Shown: positions 42,707 through 54,432 of the stretch, piece after piece
Layout: every line of letters starts with the position of its first letter
Position numbering within the stretch: position 1 is the stretch's first letter
NCBI RefSeq assembly: GCF_027943255.1
Contig: NC_072897.1
Location: forward strand, 42,258,044 to 42,322,043
Reading direction: 5' to 3'
Length of the DNA stretch: 64,000 nucleotides
Origin: Anastrepha obliqua
Lineage: Eukaryota > Arthropoda > Insecta > Diptera > Tephritidae
Made by a program: the position numbers and the translations under genes
The notes under the pieces: model-generated
Told to the model about the DNA's origin: nothing
The model's database searches: none
Seen by the model: the letters and a program-made list of their open reading frames with translations, nothing else

Positions 42707-44096
42707 CAGTGAGTGCCACTCAAAATGGCCAACATGTAAAAAGTTTACAAAACGTGGTATAATTCCAAAAACTTACATTTTCTTTTTTCAACGTTTTTAT
42801 TTTTCTTAAAGAGATAATAGCCAACAAAAAAAAAAACGAAAACATAATATATTTCGTTAATAAAATAAAGTTTTCAAAATTTACGAGAAATGAACAAGAT
42901 ACATGAAAAATGACGCGCTTCTCAAAATGACCCAGTTATTTAAATTTAGTTATGTATATTACATAAAAAAATCATTAATTTCCTTAAAACTATTATAGTA
43001 TTTTGTAGGATAACCTCTTTGATTTACATATTACTGATTTCAACCTATTAGGGATGGATGCCACCAATTTTTTTGTAAAGTCTGGAGATATTTTCTCCCC
43101 CTCCTCCATTATGGTAGTCTTGAGGTCGTTTATATTTGATATTGCTCGCTTCCGAAGTTCAACTTCCAATTTTTGCCATAAATTCTCTATTATATTTAAA
43201 TCGGGAAGTGTTTTCTAGACTTTAGGGCAATCATACAATAACCGTTCTTAGACGATGTGGGCAGAATGCTTTGGGTCGTTATCTTGATACAAGTAAAATG
43301 TATTCTCTATTCCCAGCTTTTGTGCACTTTGTTTTAGATTTTCTCGCAAAATTTTGAAATTTATCCATATTCCCCTGCACGAAGCGCAAATCTCCAACAT
43401 CTGAAGCCGAACAAGCAGCCCACACCATCACGTTCCCACTACCATGTTTTACTGTAGGTCGAAGATTTTTTGAATCCAGCTCTTCATTCGTTTTTCGCTA
43501 TACGTCTACCCTCCCGCATGATCGGATTAAGTTGAATTTCAATTCGTCAACGAAAATTACCTTTTTTCCAGAATTTTAAATCTTTCATGTAGTAGGTGTG
43601 AGCTATTCCAAACGATTTTTCCTATTTTTTGCACTTACAAATGTTTTTTTCCGGGCAATTCTTCCATGTAAACCAGCTCTATGAAGAACTTTTGTGACGA
43701 TTGTTGCACTGCATTTTATATTAAATGCTTCTGCTAACATATCTCGAAGAATTGGAGCACTTAATCGTGGATTTACTTTGCATTTTCGTTCACATGAACA
43801 ACGTATTCAACTAAACAGACAAAAATTTACAAACAATTTTCGTGAAATACCGTTATATGAGTTGCTTTAAAGGAATGGGTAATTTTGAGTGACGCGTCAT
43901 TTTTCATGTGTTTTGTTCCTTTCTCGTAAATTTTGAAAACTTTATTTTGTTAATGAAATATGTTTACGTTTTTTTGTTGACTATTATCTATAATTTAAGA
44001 CAAATAAAAAAGTTGAAAAAGAAAATGTAAGTTTTTGGAATTATACCACGTTTTGTAAACCTTTTACATGTGGGCCATTTTGAGTGACACTCACTG
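42707..44096 (-). mobile_element. Tc1-like element with ~235-bp inverted repeats
   Basis: Both ends start CAGTGAGTG(C/T)CACTCAAAAT and lie next to TA (42705-42706, 44097-44098). Inverted similarity extends inward to about 42945 and 43865 with scattered differences. Total length 1390 bp. The long ends recall Bari-type or IR/DR-type Tc1 relatives. Confidence 0.9.
43000..43800 (-). pseudogene. Tc1-like transposase, frameshifted but with DDE residues
   Basis: Minus-strand text: LSAPILRDMLAEAFNIK, VLHRAGLHGRIARKKTF (DNA-binding part), KVIFVDELKFNL (first aspartate), VKHGSGNVMVWAACSAS, YQDNDPKHSAHIV (second aspartate, in a shifted frame), NIIENLWQKLEVEL (glutamate). All three catalytic residues can be read, but at least four frameshifts or stops break the gene, and the first helix-turn-helix is not clear. 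Confidence 0.8.
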
Positions 44097-44281
44097 TATA
44101 TTCATACATACATTTGTACATACGCACTAATGTATCATATTTGATGGTATGGCAAAATTTTGATTTGCCTATTTTTGATTTTAGTAGGATTAACGTTAAT
44201 ATTCTATCGCACTTTTTATCTCTATGTAAAATAAGCATATAACCAAATGTCCTTCTTCTTCTTAATTGGCGCGATAACCGC

Positions 44282-45115
44282 TTACGCGATTTTGGCCGAG
44301 TTTAACAAAGCGCGCCAGTCGTTTCTTTCTCGTGCTAACCGGCGCCAATTGGACACACCAAGTGAAGCCAAGTTCTTCTCCACCTGATCTTTCCAACGCA
44401 GAGGAGGCCTTCCTCTTCCTCTACTACCACCAGCTGGTACCGCATCGAATACTTTCAGAGCCGGAGCGTTTGTACCCATTCGGACGACATGACCCAGCCA
44501 ACCTAGCGGCTGGATCTTTATTCGCTGCGTTATGTCTATGTCGTCGTAAAGCTCATACAGCTCATCGTTCCATAGTCTGCGATATTCGCTGTTGCCAACG
44601 TGCAAAGGTCCAAAAATCTTACGCAGAATCTTTCTTTCGAACACTCCAAGCATCGCTTCATCGGATGTTGTCATCGTCCAAACTTCTGCGCCATACCTTA
44701 GGACGGGCATGATGAGAGTCTTGTAGAGTGTTAGTTTTGTTCGTCGAGAGAGGACTTTACTGCCCAATTGCCTACTTAGTCCAAAGTAGCACTTGTTGAC
44801 AAGAGAGATTCTACGTTGGATTTCAAGGCTGACATTGTAATCGGTGTTAATGCTGGTTCCTAAATAAACGAAGTCTTTTACAACCTCGAAATTATAACTG
44901 TCAACAGTGATGTGGGTGCCGAAACGCGAGTGCGCCGACTGTTTGTTTGATGACAGGAGGTACTTTGTTTTGTCCTCGTTCACCACCAGACCCATTCGCT
45001 TTGCCTCTTTATCCAGTTTGGAGAAGGCAGAACTAACAGCGCGGCTGTTAAGGCCGATGATGTCAATATCATTGGCATACGCCAACAATTGTACGCTCTT
45101 ATAAAATATTGTGCC
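44282..45115 (-). pseudogene. RTE-like LINE RT core and C-terminus
   Basis: In frame with the preceding part after the TAA. It reads SVQLLAYANDIDIIGLN, with YAND where catalytic YADD is expected, then DFVYLGTSINTD, LRYGAEVWTM, RKILRKIFGPLHVGNSEYRR, WLGHVVRMGTNAPALKVFDA and RWKDQVEKNLASLG. 268 codons are open. The aspartate-to-asparagine change alone would be expected to abolish polymerase activity. Confidence 0.8.
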
Positions 45116-46139
45116 TTAGCGATTAAGTCCTGCGGCTCGTACGATGCTCTCCAACATCAGGTTAAAGAAGTCACACGACAGTGAGTCAACCTGTCTGAAA
45201 CCTCGTTTGGTATCAAACGGCGCGGAGAGGTCCTTCCCAATTCTGACGGCGCTTCTGGTGTTGACCAACGTCATTTTGCATAGCCGTATTAATTTTGCGG
45301 GGATACCAAATTCAGACATCGCGGCATACAAGTAACTCCTTTCCGTACTGTCGAATGCAGCTTTGAAGTCGACGAAAAGATGGTGTGTGTCGATTCTCCT
45401 TTCATGGGTCTTTTCCAAGATTTGGCGTATTGTGAATATTTGGTCGATGGTCAGACTTTCACACAATACGCTCGCTAGAACCTTATAGGCGAGATTTAGT
45501 AGACTAATCCCGCGGTAATTGGCACAAATTGCAGGATTGCCCTTCTTATGGATTGGGCAGAGCACACTTAAATTCCAATCGGCGGGCATGCTTTCATCTG
45601 ACCATATTTTGCATAGAAGCTGATGCATGCACCTTACCAGCTCCTCGCCGCCATGTTTGAATAGCTCAGCCGGTAGTACGTCGACGCCCGCGGCTTTATT
45701 GTTCTTTAGCCGCGTTATCGCTATTTTCACGTCGTCATGGTCGGGTAGCGGGACGTCAATTCCGTCGTCGACGGGATCTTCACATTCTATGTCGATCGGG
45801 ATCTTCACATTCTCTGTGACATGCGCAGCTATCACTTTTAAGCAGGTTCGAGAAGTGTTCCCTCCATAATTTAAGAATGCTCTGGATGTCGGTCACCAGA
45901 TCGCTGTCTTTGTTCTTACAGGAAAACGCCCCGGTCTTGAAACCTTCTGTAAGCCGCCGAACTTTCTGATAGAATTTTCGGGCGTTGTTCCTGTTGGCCA
46001 GCATCTCAAGCTCCTCGCACTCACGTATTTCGGCTTCTCGTTTCTTCTGTCGAATAATACGTCTCTCTTCTTTTCTTAGCTCTCTGTAGCGATCCCACAT
46101 GGCTCGCGTTGCGCCCGTCTTTTCTTTCGGCGGCAGCAT
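45116..46139 (-). pseudogene. RTE-like LINE linker and first half of RT
   Basis: Two frames. 46139-45780 is a charged linker (YRELRKEERRIIRQKKREAE). 45835-45116 is RT: NNKAAGVDVLPAELFKHGGE, PIHKKGNPAICANYRGISLL, HHLFVDFKAAFDSTERSYLY and FDTKRGFRQVDSLSCDFFNL. A TAA at 45116 interrupts the frame, which otherwise continues into the next entry. About 30 residues seem to be missing around the FRPGKSTIDQ block compared with copy 2. Confidence 0.8.
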
Positions 46140-47060
46140 GACATTCCTCGTCGTACCAATTGTTTTTTTGGGCTCCCCGGAATCCGATTTCTTCCTCGCA
46201 GGCGGTACGTAGAGAACGAGAAATATTGCTCCATTGCTCGTGCATACCGGTTTGTTGGGCAGTACACTCTGAGAGCAAGAGTGATAGTCGAGTGGCGAAT
46301 CTTCTGGCTGTCTGTTGTGATTGCAGCTTTTCGATGTCGAACATCTTTTGCGTAGTTAGATGGACGCTTTTCGCTGCACAGAGGCGTGTGCGCAGTTTGG
46401 CTGCAACAAGGTTATGATCCGAGTCGATGTTGGGTCCTCGGATCGTACGTACATCTAATACTCTAGAAGTGTGTCTTCCATCTATCACAACATGATCGAT
46501 CTGGTTTCGCGTTTTTCGATCAGGAGACAGCCAGGTAGCTTGGTGGATCTTATGCTGGAATCTGGTGCTGCAGACTACCATGTTTCGGGCCCCGGCGAAG
46601 TCGATCAGCCTCTGTCCGTTACCGAATGTTTCGTTGTGCAGGCTGAATTTTCCGACTGTGGGACCAAAAATTCCCTCCTTGCCCACCCTGGCGTTGAAGG
46701 CGCCAAGCACGATTTTTATGTCGTGGCGGGGGCAGCGCTCATAGGACGCAATCTTTGGACGCATCGTCCTTCTCATCCGTCGGGGCGTGGGCGCAAATTA
46801 GCGATATGTTAAAAAATCGGGGTTTGATGCGGATTGTTGCGAGACGCTCGTCCACCGGAGTGAACGACAGTACTTGGCGACGAAGTCTTTCTCCCACAAC
46901 AAATCCGACACCGAATTTGCGCTCCTTTACATGGCAGCTGTAGTAGACGTCGCAAGGTCCTATGGTTTTCTTGCCTTGCCCCGTTCATCGCATCTCTTGG
47001 ATGGCAGTCACACGAGCATAGCTCACTCCCGAACGGGTGTTCGGAAGCTACCCGGAGGAT
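46021..47060 (-). pseudogene. RTE-like LINE endonuclease domain
   Basis: Starts near 47060 with ARVTAIQEMR followed by TGA where a tryptophan is expected (QEMRW). It continues with CHVKERKFGVGFVVGERL and FNISLICAHAPTDEKDD. From 46776 a frame reads DIKIVLGAFNARVGKEG (the D of GDFNAR is A), RLIDFAGARNMVVCSTRF and TRNQIDHVVIDGR, ending IDSDHNLV (SDH motif). One stop, a frameshift near 46790 and the D-to-A change argue it is inactive. Confidence 0.75.
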
Positions 47061-47408
47061 ACTTGGGCTAATTCCGGGAGTTGTGAGCTGCTTGAACCAT
47101 ATGCAGAAGAATCGTCCTGGCCACTCCCAAGTAAATGGCGATCAGTAACTTTTCCCACTTGCGTGGACTTCTACATATGGAACCATAAATACACGGATTA
47201 CTACATTTTTCGGTACTGAATATTATTACTTAAGTGTACTAATTTTTTTTTATCTAGCGGACGGTACTGGCAGCCAGTGCTTTAGATTTAAGTGTAGCAA
47301 TTATTTATAATTGTTTATCTTTATATAAATAAAATAAAATAAAATTTATTTAAATATTTACATATGTAAGTATGTCGTAATAAAGCAGATAATTTTATAC
47401 GTATCATA

Positions 47409-47630
47409 TATATATGTATATCTATATACATATATATAATTGGCGCGTACACCCTTTTTGGGTGTTTGGCCGAGCTCCTCCTCCTATTTGTGGCGTGCGT
47501 CTTGATGTTATTCCACAAATGGAGGAACCTACAGTTTTAAGCCGACACCGAACGGCAGATATATTTATGAGGAGCTTTTTCATGGCAGAAATACACTCGG
47601 AGGTTTGCCATTGCCAGCCGAGGGATATCG
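47409..47630 (-). mobile_element. tRNA-derived SINE, copy 3 (5' truncated)
   Basis: Same family, minus strand, lacking the tRNA head; it begins near CCGAGGG (47623). Direct repeats TACGTATCATA at 47398-47408 and 47631-47641 flank it, so the truncation happened at insertion, as for LINE-driven reverse transcription. Confidence 0.85.
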
Positions 47631-47872
47631 TACGTATCATACATCACCATTAAATGTTCTATGCTCCAACTAAGAGGTAGAGGAGCTTATACATACATAT
47701 GTATGTATGTACAAATGTATGTCAAGAGATCAAAAATTTGACTCAATATTGAATTATATTCATACATACATGCACATACATATTTGAATTTATCTACAAA
47801 GGTTAATAAAATGTGCATATGTATGTCCTTTATTTATTATTTACTTAACCCCAGAATGTCAGAACCAATGTT

Positions 47873-48176
47873 CGGCGGCCGCGTGATTACCATTCGGAAT
47901 TCATAGAGAGAACGTTGGTTCTAATCTCGGTGAAACCAAAATTAATAATTTAAAAACAAAAACACATTTTTCTAATAGCGGTCGCCCCTCGGCAGGCACT
48001 GGCAAACCTCCGAGTGTATTTCTGCCATGAAAAAGCTCCTCATAAAAAATATCTGCCGTTCGGAGTCGGCTTGAACATGTAGGTCCCTCCATTTGTGGAA
48101 CAACATCAAGTCGCACACAACAAATAGGAGGAGGAGCTCGGCCAAAAACCCAGAAAGGGTGTACGCGCCAATTATT
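47873..48176 (+). mobile_element. tRNA-derived SINE, copy 4 (A box deleted)
   Basis: GGCGGCCGC joins directly to GTGATTACCATTCGG. The intervening 21 bases of copy 1, which carry the A box, are gone. The B box is GGTTCTAATCTC. The remainder is well kept. It should be unable to start its own transcription. Confidence 0.85.
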
Positions 48177-48442
48177 TATGGATATGTATGTATGTATGTA
48201 CGTGCATACGAAATGTCCAAGAATGATAGAAACAAGATTGCGCCCATTAAAAAGTGCGTGACGTCACTTTTGCCAAGTTGTGCAGTGTGGCCAACCATTT
48301 GCTCTTCGCACTAAATTTAGTGCTTGTTTATATATCAAAGTGCGAAAATTTTTAAGTTGGTGTTTGTCTCTTATTTTTAATTTAAAGCTACCGCAACTAT
48401 AAGTTAAAACAACTTTATTATTAAACAAAAGAATGTTAAATA

Positions 48443-48927
48443 AAAAATAGTTTAAAAAAACTAAAAAACACGCTTTTATTGCTAATCGAACTAAAAAGTA
48501 GAAAATAAATTTTAATGACAAAGGGACCTATAATGAAGTAATAGCAAATCGAACGATCAGTCATAGTCAACTACCTCAGAACAAAATTATAACAAAAATT
48601 AAGATACAAATAGAGTAATTCAAATTAGAGTTAAAAGCGTGGGATGCTTGATATAGTAAATATTACAATCATTCTATTGGCAACTACCTATGTACAGAAG
48701 GTTATGAAAGTGAAGCAAAATGCATCCCACGCTTTTAACTCTAATTTGAATTATTCTATTTGTATCTTAATTTTTGTTATAATTCTGTTCTGAGGTAGTT
48801 GACTATGACTGATCGTTCGATTTGCTATTACTTCATTATAGGTCCCTTTGTCATTAAAATTTATTTTCTACTTTTTAGTTCGATTAGCAATAAAAGCGTG
48901 TTTTTTAGTTTTTTTAAACTATTTTTT
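48443..48927. repeat. Palindrome with ~205-bp arms and ~70-bp spacer
   Basis: Left arm about 48443-48650 and right arm about 48720-48927 are nearly perfect inverted copies, meeting at GTGGGATGC/GCATCCCAC. The last 60 bp of the right arm are repeated once more directly (to about 48990). No coding. Confidence 0.9.
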
Positions 48928-48990
48928 ATTTTCTACTTTTTAGTTCGATTAGCAAAAAAGCGTGTTGTTTAGTTTCTTTAAACTATTTTT

Positions 48991-49891
48991 TTTTATTATG
49001 AATGAAAATTATTGTTATCATTGCAGTCAGTGAATAAATGATTCGATATATTCGTGTTATATTTAATTCCTTTCTTATCGACTGTGAGTCTAAAGCTATG
49101 CAGTTATCGGCCGTAATAAAGAAGTAATCGGGATGAAGAACTTATTTCGTGGAGGGAGCCTGAGAAACTGATTTACAAGAATAAATAAAGATTTTTCATT
49201 TTACAACCAAATTCACCTTACTTTTTGCCCACAGTAAAAAAAAGAAAATATTAATCCTGGCAATCCTAATAAGGATAATGGAAAACTTTTATCAAATTAT
49301 TGCATTGTCATCGGTCCATGATAGGTATGCAAAATTTCAAGTCGATCAGATTTTTAGAAGCCAGTGAAAAGTAAGCTCAAAGATTCCGTTACATACATAC
49401 ATACATGCATACAACCCGACCTAATAAAAGTGTGTTAAAAAGGTCACTCTGAGAAGATCTTAAAGTTAATGAAAATTTGTTGGTTCTTATAAAATTTAAT
49501 ATTTTGAAAGTGTAAATTTAATGTTTTGCTCCTTTTAAGGTTATGCAAGAATATTAAATGTCCCTCTCTCAACTTTTTTAACATTGAAAACCTTTTCACA
49601 CATTTTAAAAAGCATTTGAAATTTCTGAGTGCGAATTAAAACCAAAGAGGTGTAATCGTTGCTTATGGTCCTTAATCCTTAGTGGGGCATATTGACAAAA
49701 TACCAGAAAATACTGAAGAAACCGTAACGACATTTTTACAAAAAGAGCACCTTATCTTGTTCCATAACCTCAAACATAGCAAAAAAGTCGTTCTCTTAAC
49801 AAACAACTCATAAATTAATATAATATGTAAATAAGGATAACACAAAACGCACATTTTAAAGACAATTTGTTACGCTTACAAAGTTCTTTAA
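48991..49891. other. AT-rich spacer, nothing recognised
   Basis: Contains a CATACATACATACATG microsatellite near 49395 and no recognisable gene. Confidence 0.5.
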
Positions 49892-50626
49892 GGGGTAACA
49901 CCACTGTAGAAATTTCAAAAAATTGATTTTTTTTATAAGCTTAAAAAATTCTTTGAACCTTTTAAAATAGAGAACAAAAAGTTTTGTACGTTACCGAAGT
50001 TTATTTCATAAATATTTTAAGCTTTTAACCAAGCGTTAGTGACTGCTACCTAACGACTTATCCAAATTTCCAAACTTTAAACGCGTTTTTCTCAAAACAC
50101 GTTTTCTGAAATTGGCACGCAGCATAACTCAAACAATTTTAAATATTTTAAATCAGGTTTTTCACTACGTCTGTATAATAACCTTCTTAAGAGAAGAGCG
50201 TAGGGGATTTTCGATAGATTAATTTAAACGATTGTTATAATTATTTAAGTGCCGTTTTTTTAGTCCAAAATAGAGTTTTTTCCTTCAAATGCTTGCTAAT
50301 TCCACAAAAATAAATATTTTTTAAATCCCCTACGTGTTTCTCTAGCTATTCTTATATAGATTAAGAAAAAAAATGTTTCTTTGTTCCAGATTAAAATTTG
50401 CACCCTCTGCGCTGCGTACCGCGGAGCTCTTTCAAGAGAAACCACATTACAAAAATGTCTCCTATGCCGCCATTTTGTAAAATTTTTCGATCAAACTTTG
50501 TAGTTTTGTATTTTAGTATATAAGTAATAACTTCCCAAATCAGAGTGATTGTTTCCCCTTTCCTTCTATACAAAAAAATTCTTTAAAAATCGTGTTTATT
50601 TTACGCGTGTACAGTGGTGTTACCCC
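49892..50626. mobile_element. TTAA-flanked MITE
   Basis: Inverted ends GGGGTAACACCACTGTA (49892) and, on the other strand, GGGGTAACACCACTGTACAC (50626), each next to TTAA (49888-49891, 50627-50630). Length 735 bp. A TTAA duplication points to piggyBac or Kolobok. No transposase inside. Confidence 0.85.
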
Positions 50627-50794
50627 TTAAGTAATTCAATAAAAATTTGGTGTTTTATTTTCTTTAAATGGGCATTTTAGTGCGTTTTTATATCCAAAGT
50701 TAAGGAATGATTTCATTCACAAATAAGAAATAAAAATAGTTAAGTAAATTCTAAGTATAATCATGCAGGGCTGAACAAATTCAAACATACATAT

Positions 50795-50878
50795 GTATTT
50801 TAAGAATAACAAAAGATAAACATATGTTAAGAACAACAAAAGATAAACATATGTTAAGAATAACAAAAGGTAAACGTT
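50795..50878. repeat. Short tandem repeat, ~29 bp x 3
   Basis: Three copies of a unit containing AACAAAAGATAAACATATGT with small differences. Confidence 0.85.
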
Positions 50879-51618
50879 TTTTTCCTAAACAGCAAACAAA
50901 GAAACTAATGTACAAGTCGTGTACCTAAAACAGTAAGATGCGGTATAAGTATAAACACGACTGTTAAATATGTTGGCAGTCAGCCCAGTATTAACATAGT
51001 GTTAAGAACTACCCTAAAATTAAATTCAAAAAAATATATGATTATATTTTTCCAAAGCCAAGCAAGTCCTTAACTATCTTCCAAGTCTTTAACTAGCTAG
51101 GCAACACTGCAGTAGCGAGAGAGAGATTTGACTGCTGAAAGGAGTAGAACACCAACAACAACTGCAACCGCGGGCAATGCGACCAGATGTTAAAAATAGT
51201 AAAGCTAAATAAAACTGAGTGTATTATTGAACTAATTTAAAAAAATGTATCTTTTACAAAATTATAAACATTACTTTTAATTAGAACAGGCTAGAAAAAT
51301 GTCATGAAGAAAGAACTAAGACTCCAAGACTAAATAACAAAAAAAATTTTAAATCAAGTTATGAAAATGGTAATCTGGCCATTCTGGTGCTAAAACGACG
51401 TAACTCATTGTCAAAGTAACGGTACCACGATAGACACCATCTCATTATTCTCTCCATCACGCGAAATGTCATCATTCTTATGGGAACGTAGAAAAAAACG
51501 CACATAAAAGGTTTCTCAATTGGCGCGGGTCGATTTTGGCGCCCTGTGGCAGCCATTTTGTTTTGGTGACATCGTTCATATCTTTTGTTTATTATTCAGT
51601 TGTTTATGTCAAATCATC
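50879..51618. other. Spacer, nothing recognised
   Basis: Includes the untranslated upstream part of the mariner-like relic at 51619; its terminal repeat was not located. Confidence 0.45.
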
Positions 51619-52742
51619 ATGTCAAGTTACACGGTTGAGCAGCACGTTCAAATGATAAAACTTTATTATCAAAATGAGTGTTCGTTAACGGAAACGTTGC
51701 GCGCATTGCGCCCATTTTTCGGTAGACGTGGTGGCCCTTCCAATTTCTGATGACCCATATTGAACCATATGGACCTAGACGACATGTGCACGACACGCAA
51801 ACACGTCGCTATCACGCACTGGAGTCCGTAGTTTTGGTACAGAGAGAGTACAGGCGGATGTTTGGCGGCGATCCCCCGAGCAGATGGACCATAATGAGAG
51901 AATAATTTTGCTGAGCAAGGAACAGTCGCAAGAAGGCCTTATCATCGAAACCCACCAGTTCGGACGGAGGAGACGATCGCTGCTGTAGCTGCAGCTATAC
52001 AAAGCAATCCAAGGGTTTCAACAAGAAGCTTATCTGCTCAACTTGGTGACAGCCGCTTGGAATTTTGCCAGAAGATCCTGCAAATGGTGGAAGAAGACCA
52101 AAACATGTTAAACTGCCTTTTCATGTCTGATGAGGCCCATTTCGATTTAAACGGCAATGTGAACAAACAAAATTGTCGAATATGGAGTACTTCTAACCCA
52201 CAGATACTCCACGAGACGGAATTGCATCCTCTTCGCGTGACAGTGTGGTGTGCGGTTTCTTCACGCTGTATTGTCCTTGTATGGGCCTTATTTTTTTGAA
52301 GAAAATGGTCACACCGTTACGGTTACTGGAGACCGTTATTTGAAAATGCTGAAAGAATTTTTCTATCCAGAACTACGCCGAAAGAGAATTCCTTTCAACT
52401 CTGTGTGGTTTCAACAAGATAGGGAAACGTCTCACATAGCCCAGACTATTATGACGAAAATTTCCCAATAAACTGATTTCAAGAAAGTCCGAATTTCGTT
52501 GGCCCCCCAGGTCGCCTGACCTTACTGCACCTGACTTTTTCTTGTGGGGTTTATGTAAACAAGAAGTTTATAAAATAAAGCCAACAAATTTGGATGAACT
52601 AAAACAATCCATTCGGGCAACAATTGCGGCTATTCCTGTCGCAACTCTCAAAGCAGCAATGAACAACTTTTTACTAAGATGCCGCACTTGTGTCAACGAG
52701 CATGGGGGGCATTTAAATTCAATTATTTTTAAAACTAGTTAA
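51619..52742 (+). pseudogene. mariner-like transposase with DUF4817-type N-terminus, decayed
   Basis: ATG 51619 opens MSSYTVEQHVQMIKLYYQNE, LTETLRALRPFFGRRGGPSN (helix-turn-helix). After scrambled sequence, LFMSDEAHFDLNGNVNKQNC (first aspartate, about 52125), TELHPLRVTVWCAVSS, FNSVWFQQDRETSHIA (second aspartate) and RSPDLTAPDFFLWGLCKQEV (third aspartate) follow in three different frames. It ends VNEHGGHLNSIIFKTS at 52742. The three catalytic aspartates are readable, but frameshifts near 51750, 52270 and 52480 inactivate it. Confidence 0.85.
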
Positions 52743-53479
52743 GCTACATTTAATAAAATTTAATGACCTTCAACTTGAAAAAAAAAATAAATGAATTCCA
52801 TACACTAAAAAAAAAGTTATTTGAGTCTCTTAATGCAGCAAAATTCATCAGCCACCCTGTAGTTCTGCAGGCTAATCCTCTTTCGCTTAGAAAAAGAGGA
52901 GTGCCCCAAATTCGGCTAGCCACTTTTTCGCTTCTCCACAACTAGGAGTTGTGTTTCACAGTTTCGATAATAAATTTATACTAATTTATAATAATAAATT
53001 TATACCATATCGATTTTTGTCTTACAGAGAAGGACTTTCCAATTAACATGAATCGCACTCACTAACGTAGAAACGAAAATTCAGAAAATACAGAGTTAGC
53101 ATGCTTACCCTTTCCTTTCATATAGAAACTCTTTTATTTTATGCTACGAGTATATGTTTTTCTTTTGAAATTAAGCTGTCATATTCTTCGAAAAAATGCC
53201 TGGTTATTTCAAATAAAAATCATTTAAAAAAATAAAAATATTTCATTAAGTTCAACATTAGTCTAAAATAAGATACATATAAACCAGAAGGTTGTGGAAA
53301 TATTACATTAGTTAATGTACGTAAATAATTCATTCGCTTTTATCATCAATTAGTAAGATGAGTTGCAAATTTTCATATTGCAAAAATTGAAGAAATGTCA
53401 TAATTGACTTGAAGTTTTTTCGACTCTCGGCGGTACCATACATACGGGGAAAGTGGATGGCCGTGCGAATAGTAACTGC
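52743..53479. other. Spacer, nothing recognised
   Basis: The end GCCACCCTGTAG (about 52850) may be the right terminal repeat of the mariner-like relic. The rest is AT-rich. Confidence 0.45.
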
Positions 53480-53481
53480 AA

Positions 53482-54160
53482 ATGCATCATCATCATTTAA
53501 CCTCCGAAATGGATGTGAACAATTGGAGCGAAACACTGTATCAGCAGGAGAGCTGCCCCCACTACGACATAAAAATCGTGCTTGGCGATTTCAACGCCAG
53601 GGTGGGCAAGGAGGGAATTTTTGGTCCCGCAGTCAGAAAATGCAGCCTGCACAACGAAACATCCGGTAACGCACAGAGGCTGATCGACTTCGCCGGGCCT
53701 GAAACATGGTAGTCTGTAGCACCAGATTCCAACAGAAGAAGATACACGAACTACCTAGCTGTCTCCTGACCGAAAAACGTGAAACCAAAGCGATCATGTT
53801 GTGATCGCTTCTAGTGTTTAAAATCTACGTACGACCCGAGGACCCCACATCGACTCAGATCAGTACCTTGATGCAGCCTAACTACGCACACGCCTCTGTG
53901 CAGCAAAAAACGCACATTTACCTACGCAAAGAATGTTCGACATCGACAGACAGCCAGAAGATTCGGCACTCGACTCTCACTTCTGCTCTCAGAGAGTACA
54001 TGCACGAGCTATGGAGCAATATTTCTCGCTCTCTAGGTACCACCGCCGAAGAAGAAATCGGATTCAGGGAGCACGAAAAAACAGTTGGCACGACGAGGAA
54101 TGTCGTGCTGCCGCAGAAAGAAAATATGCTGCCTAAAGAGCCACACTGCGATCGGGCGTA
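53482..54160 (+). pseudogene. RTE-like LINE endonuclease, copy 2
   Basis: Reads YDIKIVLGDFNARVGKEG with the catalytic GDFNAR kept, then CSLHNETSGNAQRLIDFAG. Later pieces (PDRKT, IDSDQYL) and the linker RAMEQYFSLSRYHRRRRNRI follow in shifted frames. The N-terminal part with the QEMRW glutamate is absent, so it is truncated as well as frameshifted. Confidence 0.75.
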
Positions 54161-54432
54161 ACGCTGGAACGTTTGTTCCGCTACCCGACCATGATGAAGT
54201 GAGAATAGCAATAACGCGGCTAGGAAACAACAAAGCTGCGGGCGCCAAAGGGCTGCTGGCTGAGCTATTCAAACATGGCGGCGAGGAGCCGGTATGGTGC
54301 ATGCATCAGCTTCTATGCAAAATATGGTCGGATGAGAGTATGCCTGCCGATTAGAATTCAAGTGGGCTCTGCCCAATCCATAAGAAGGGCAATCCTGCAA
54401 TTTGTGCCAATTATCGCGGGATTAGTCTTCTA

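Larger units (their letters stand above)
44250..47150 (-). mobile_element. RTE-like LINE, copy 1
   Basis: A minus-strand element with an endonuclease (about 47060-46350), linker, RT (about 45780-45000) and C-terminal part (to 44282), ending in a TAAGAAGAAGAAGG tail near 44250. The endonuclease wording (KIVLGAFNARVGKEGIFGP) is that of proteins often named craniofacial development protein 2-like, i.e. RTE/BovB-type elements. The 5' edge near 47150 is approximate. Confidence 0.75.

Noticed and set aside
53330..53536. Host gene upstream of LINE copy 2
   Set aside because: Short frames only, no domain or splice pattern that could be supported.
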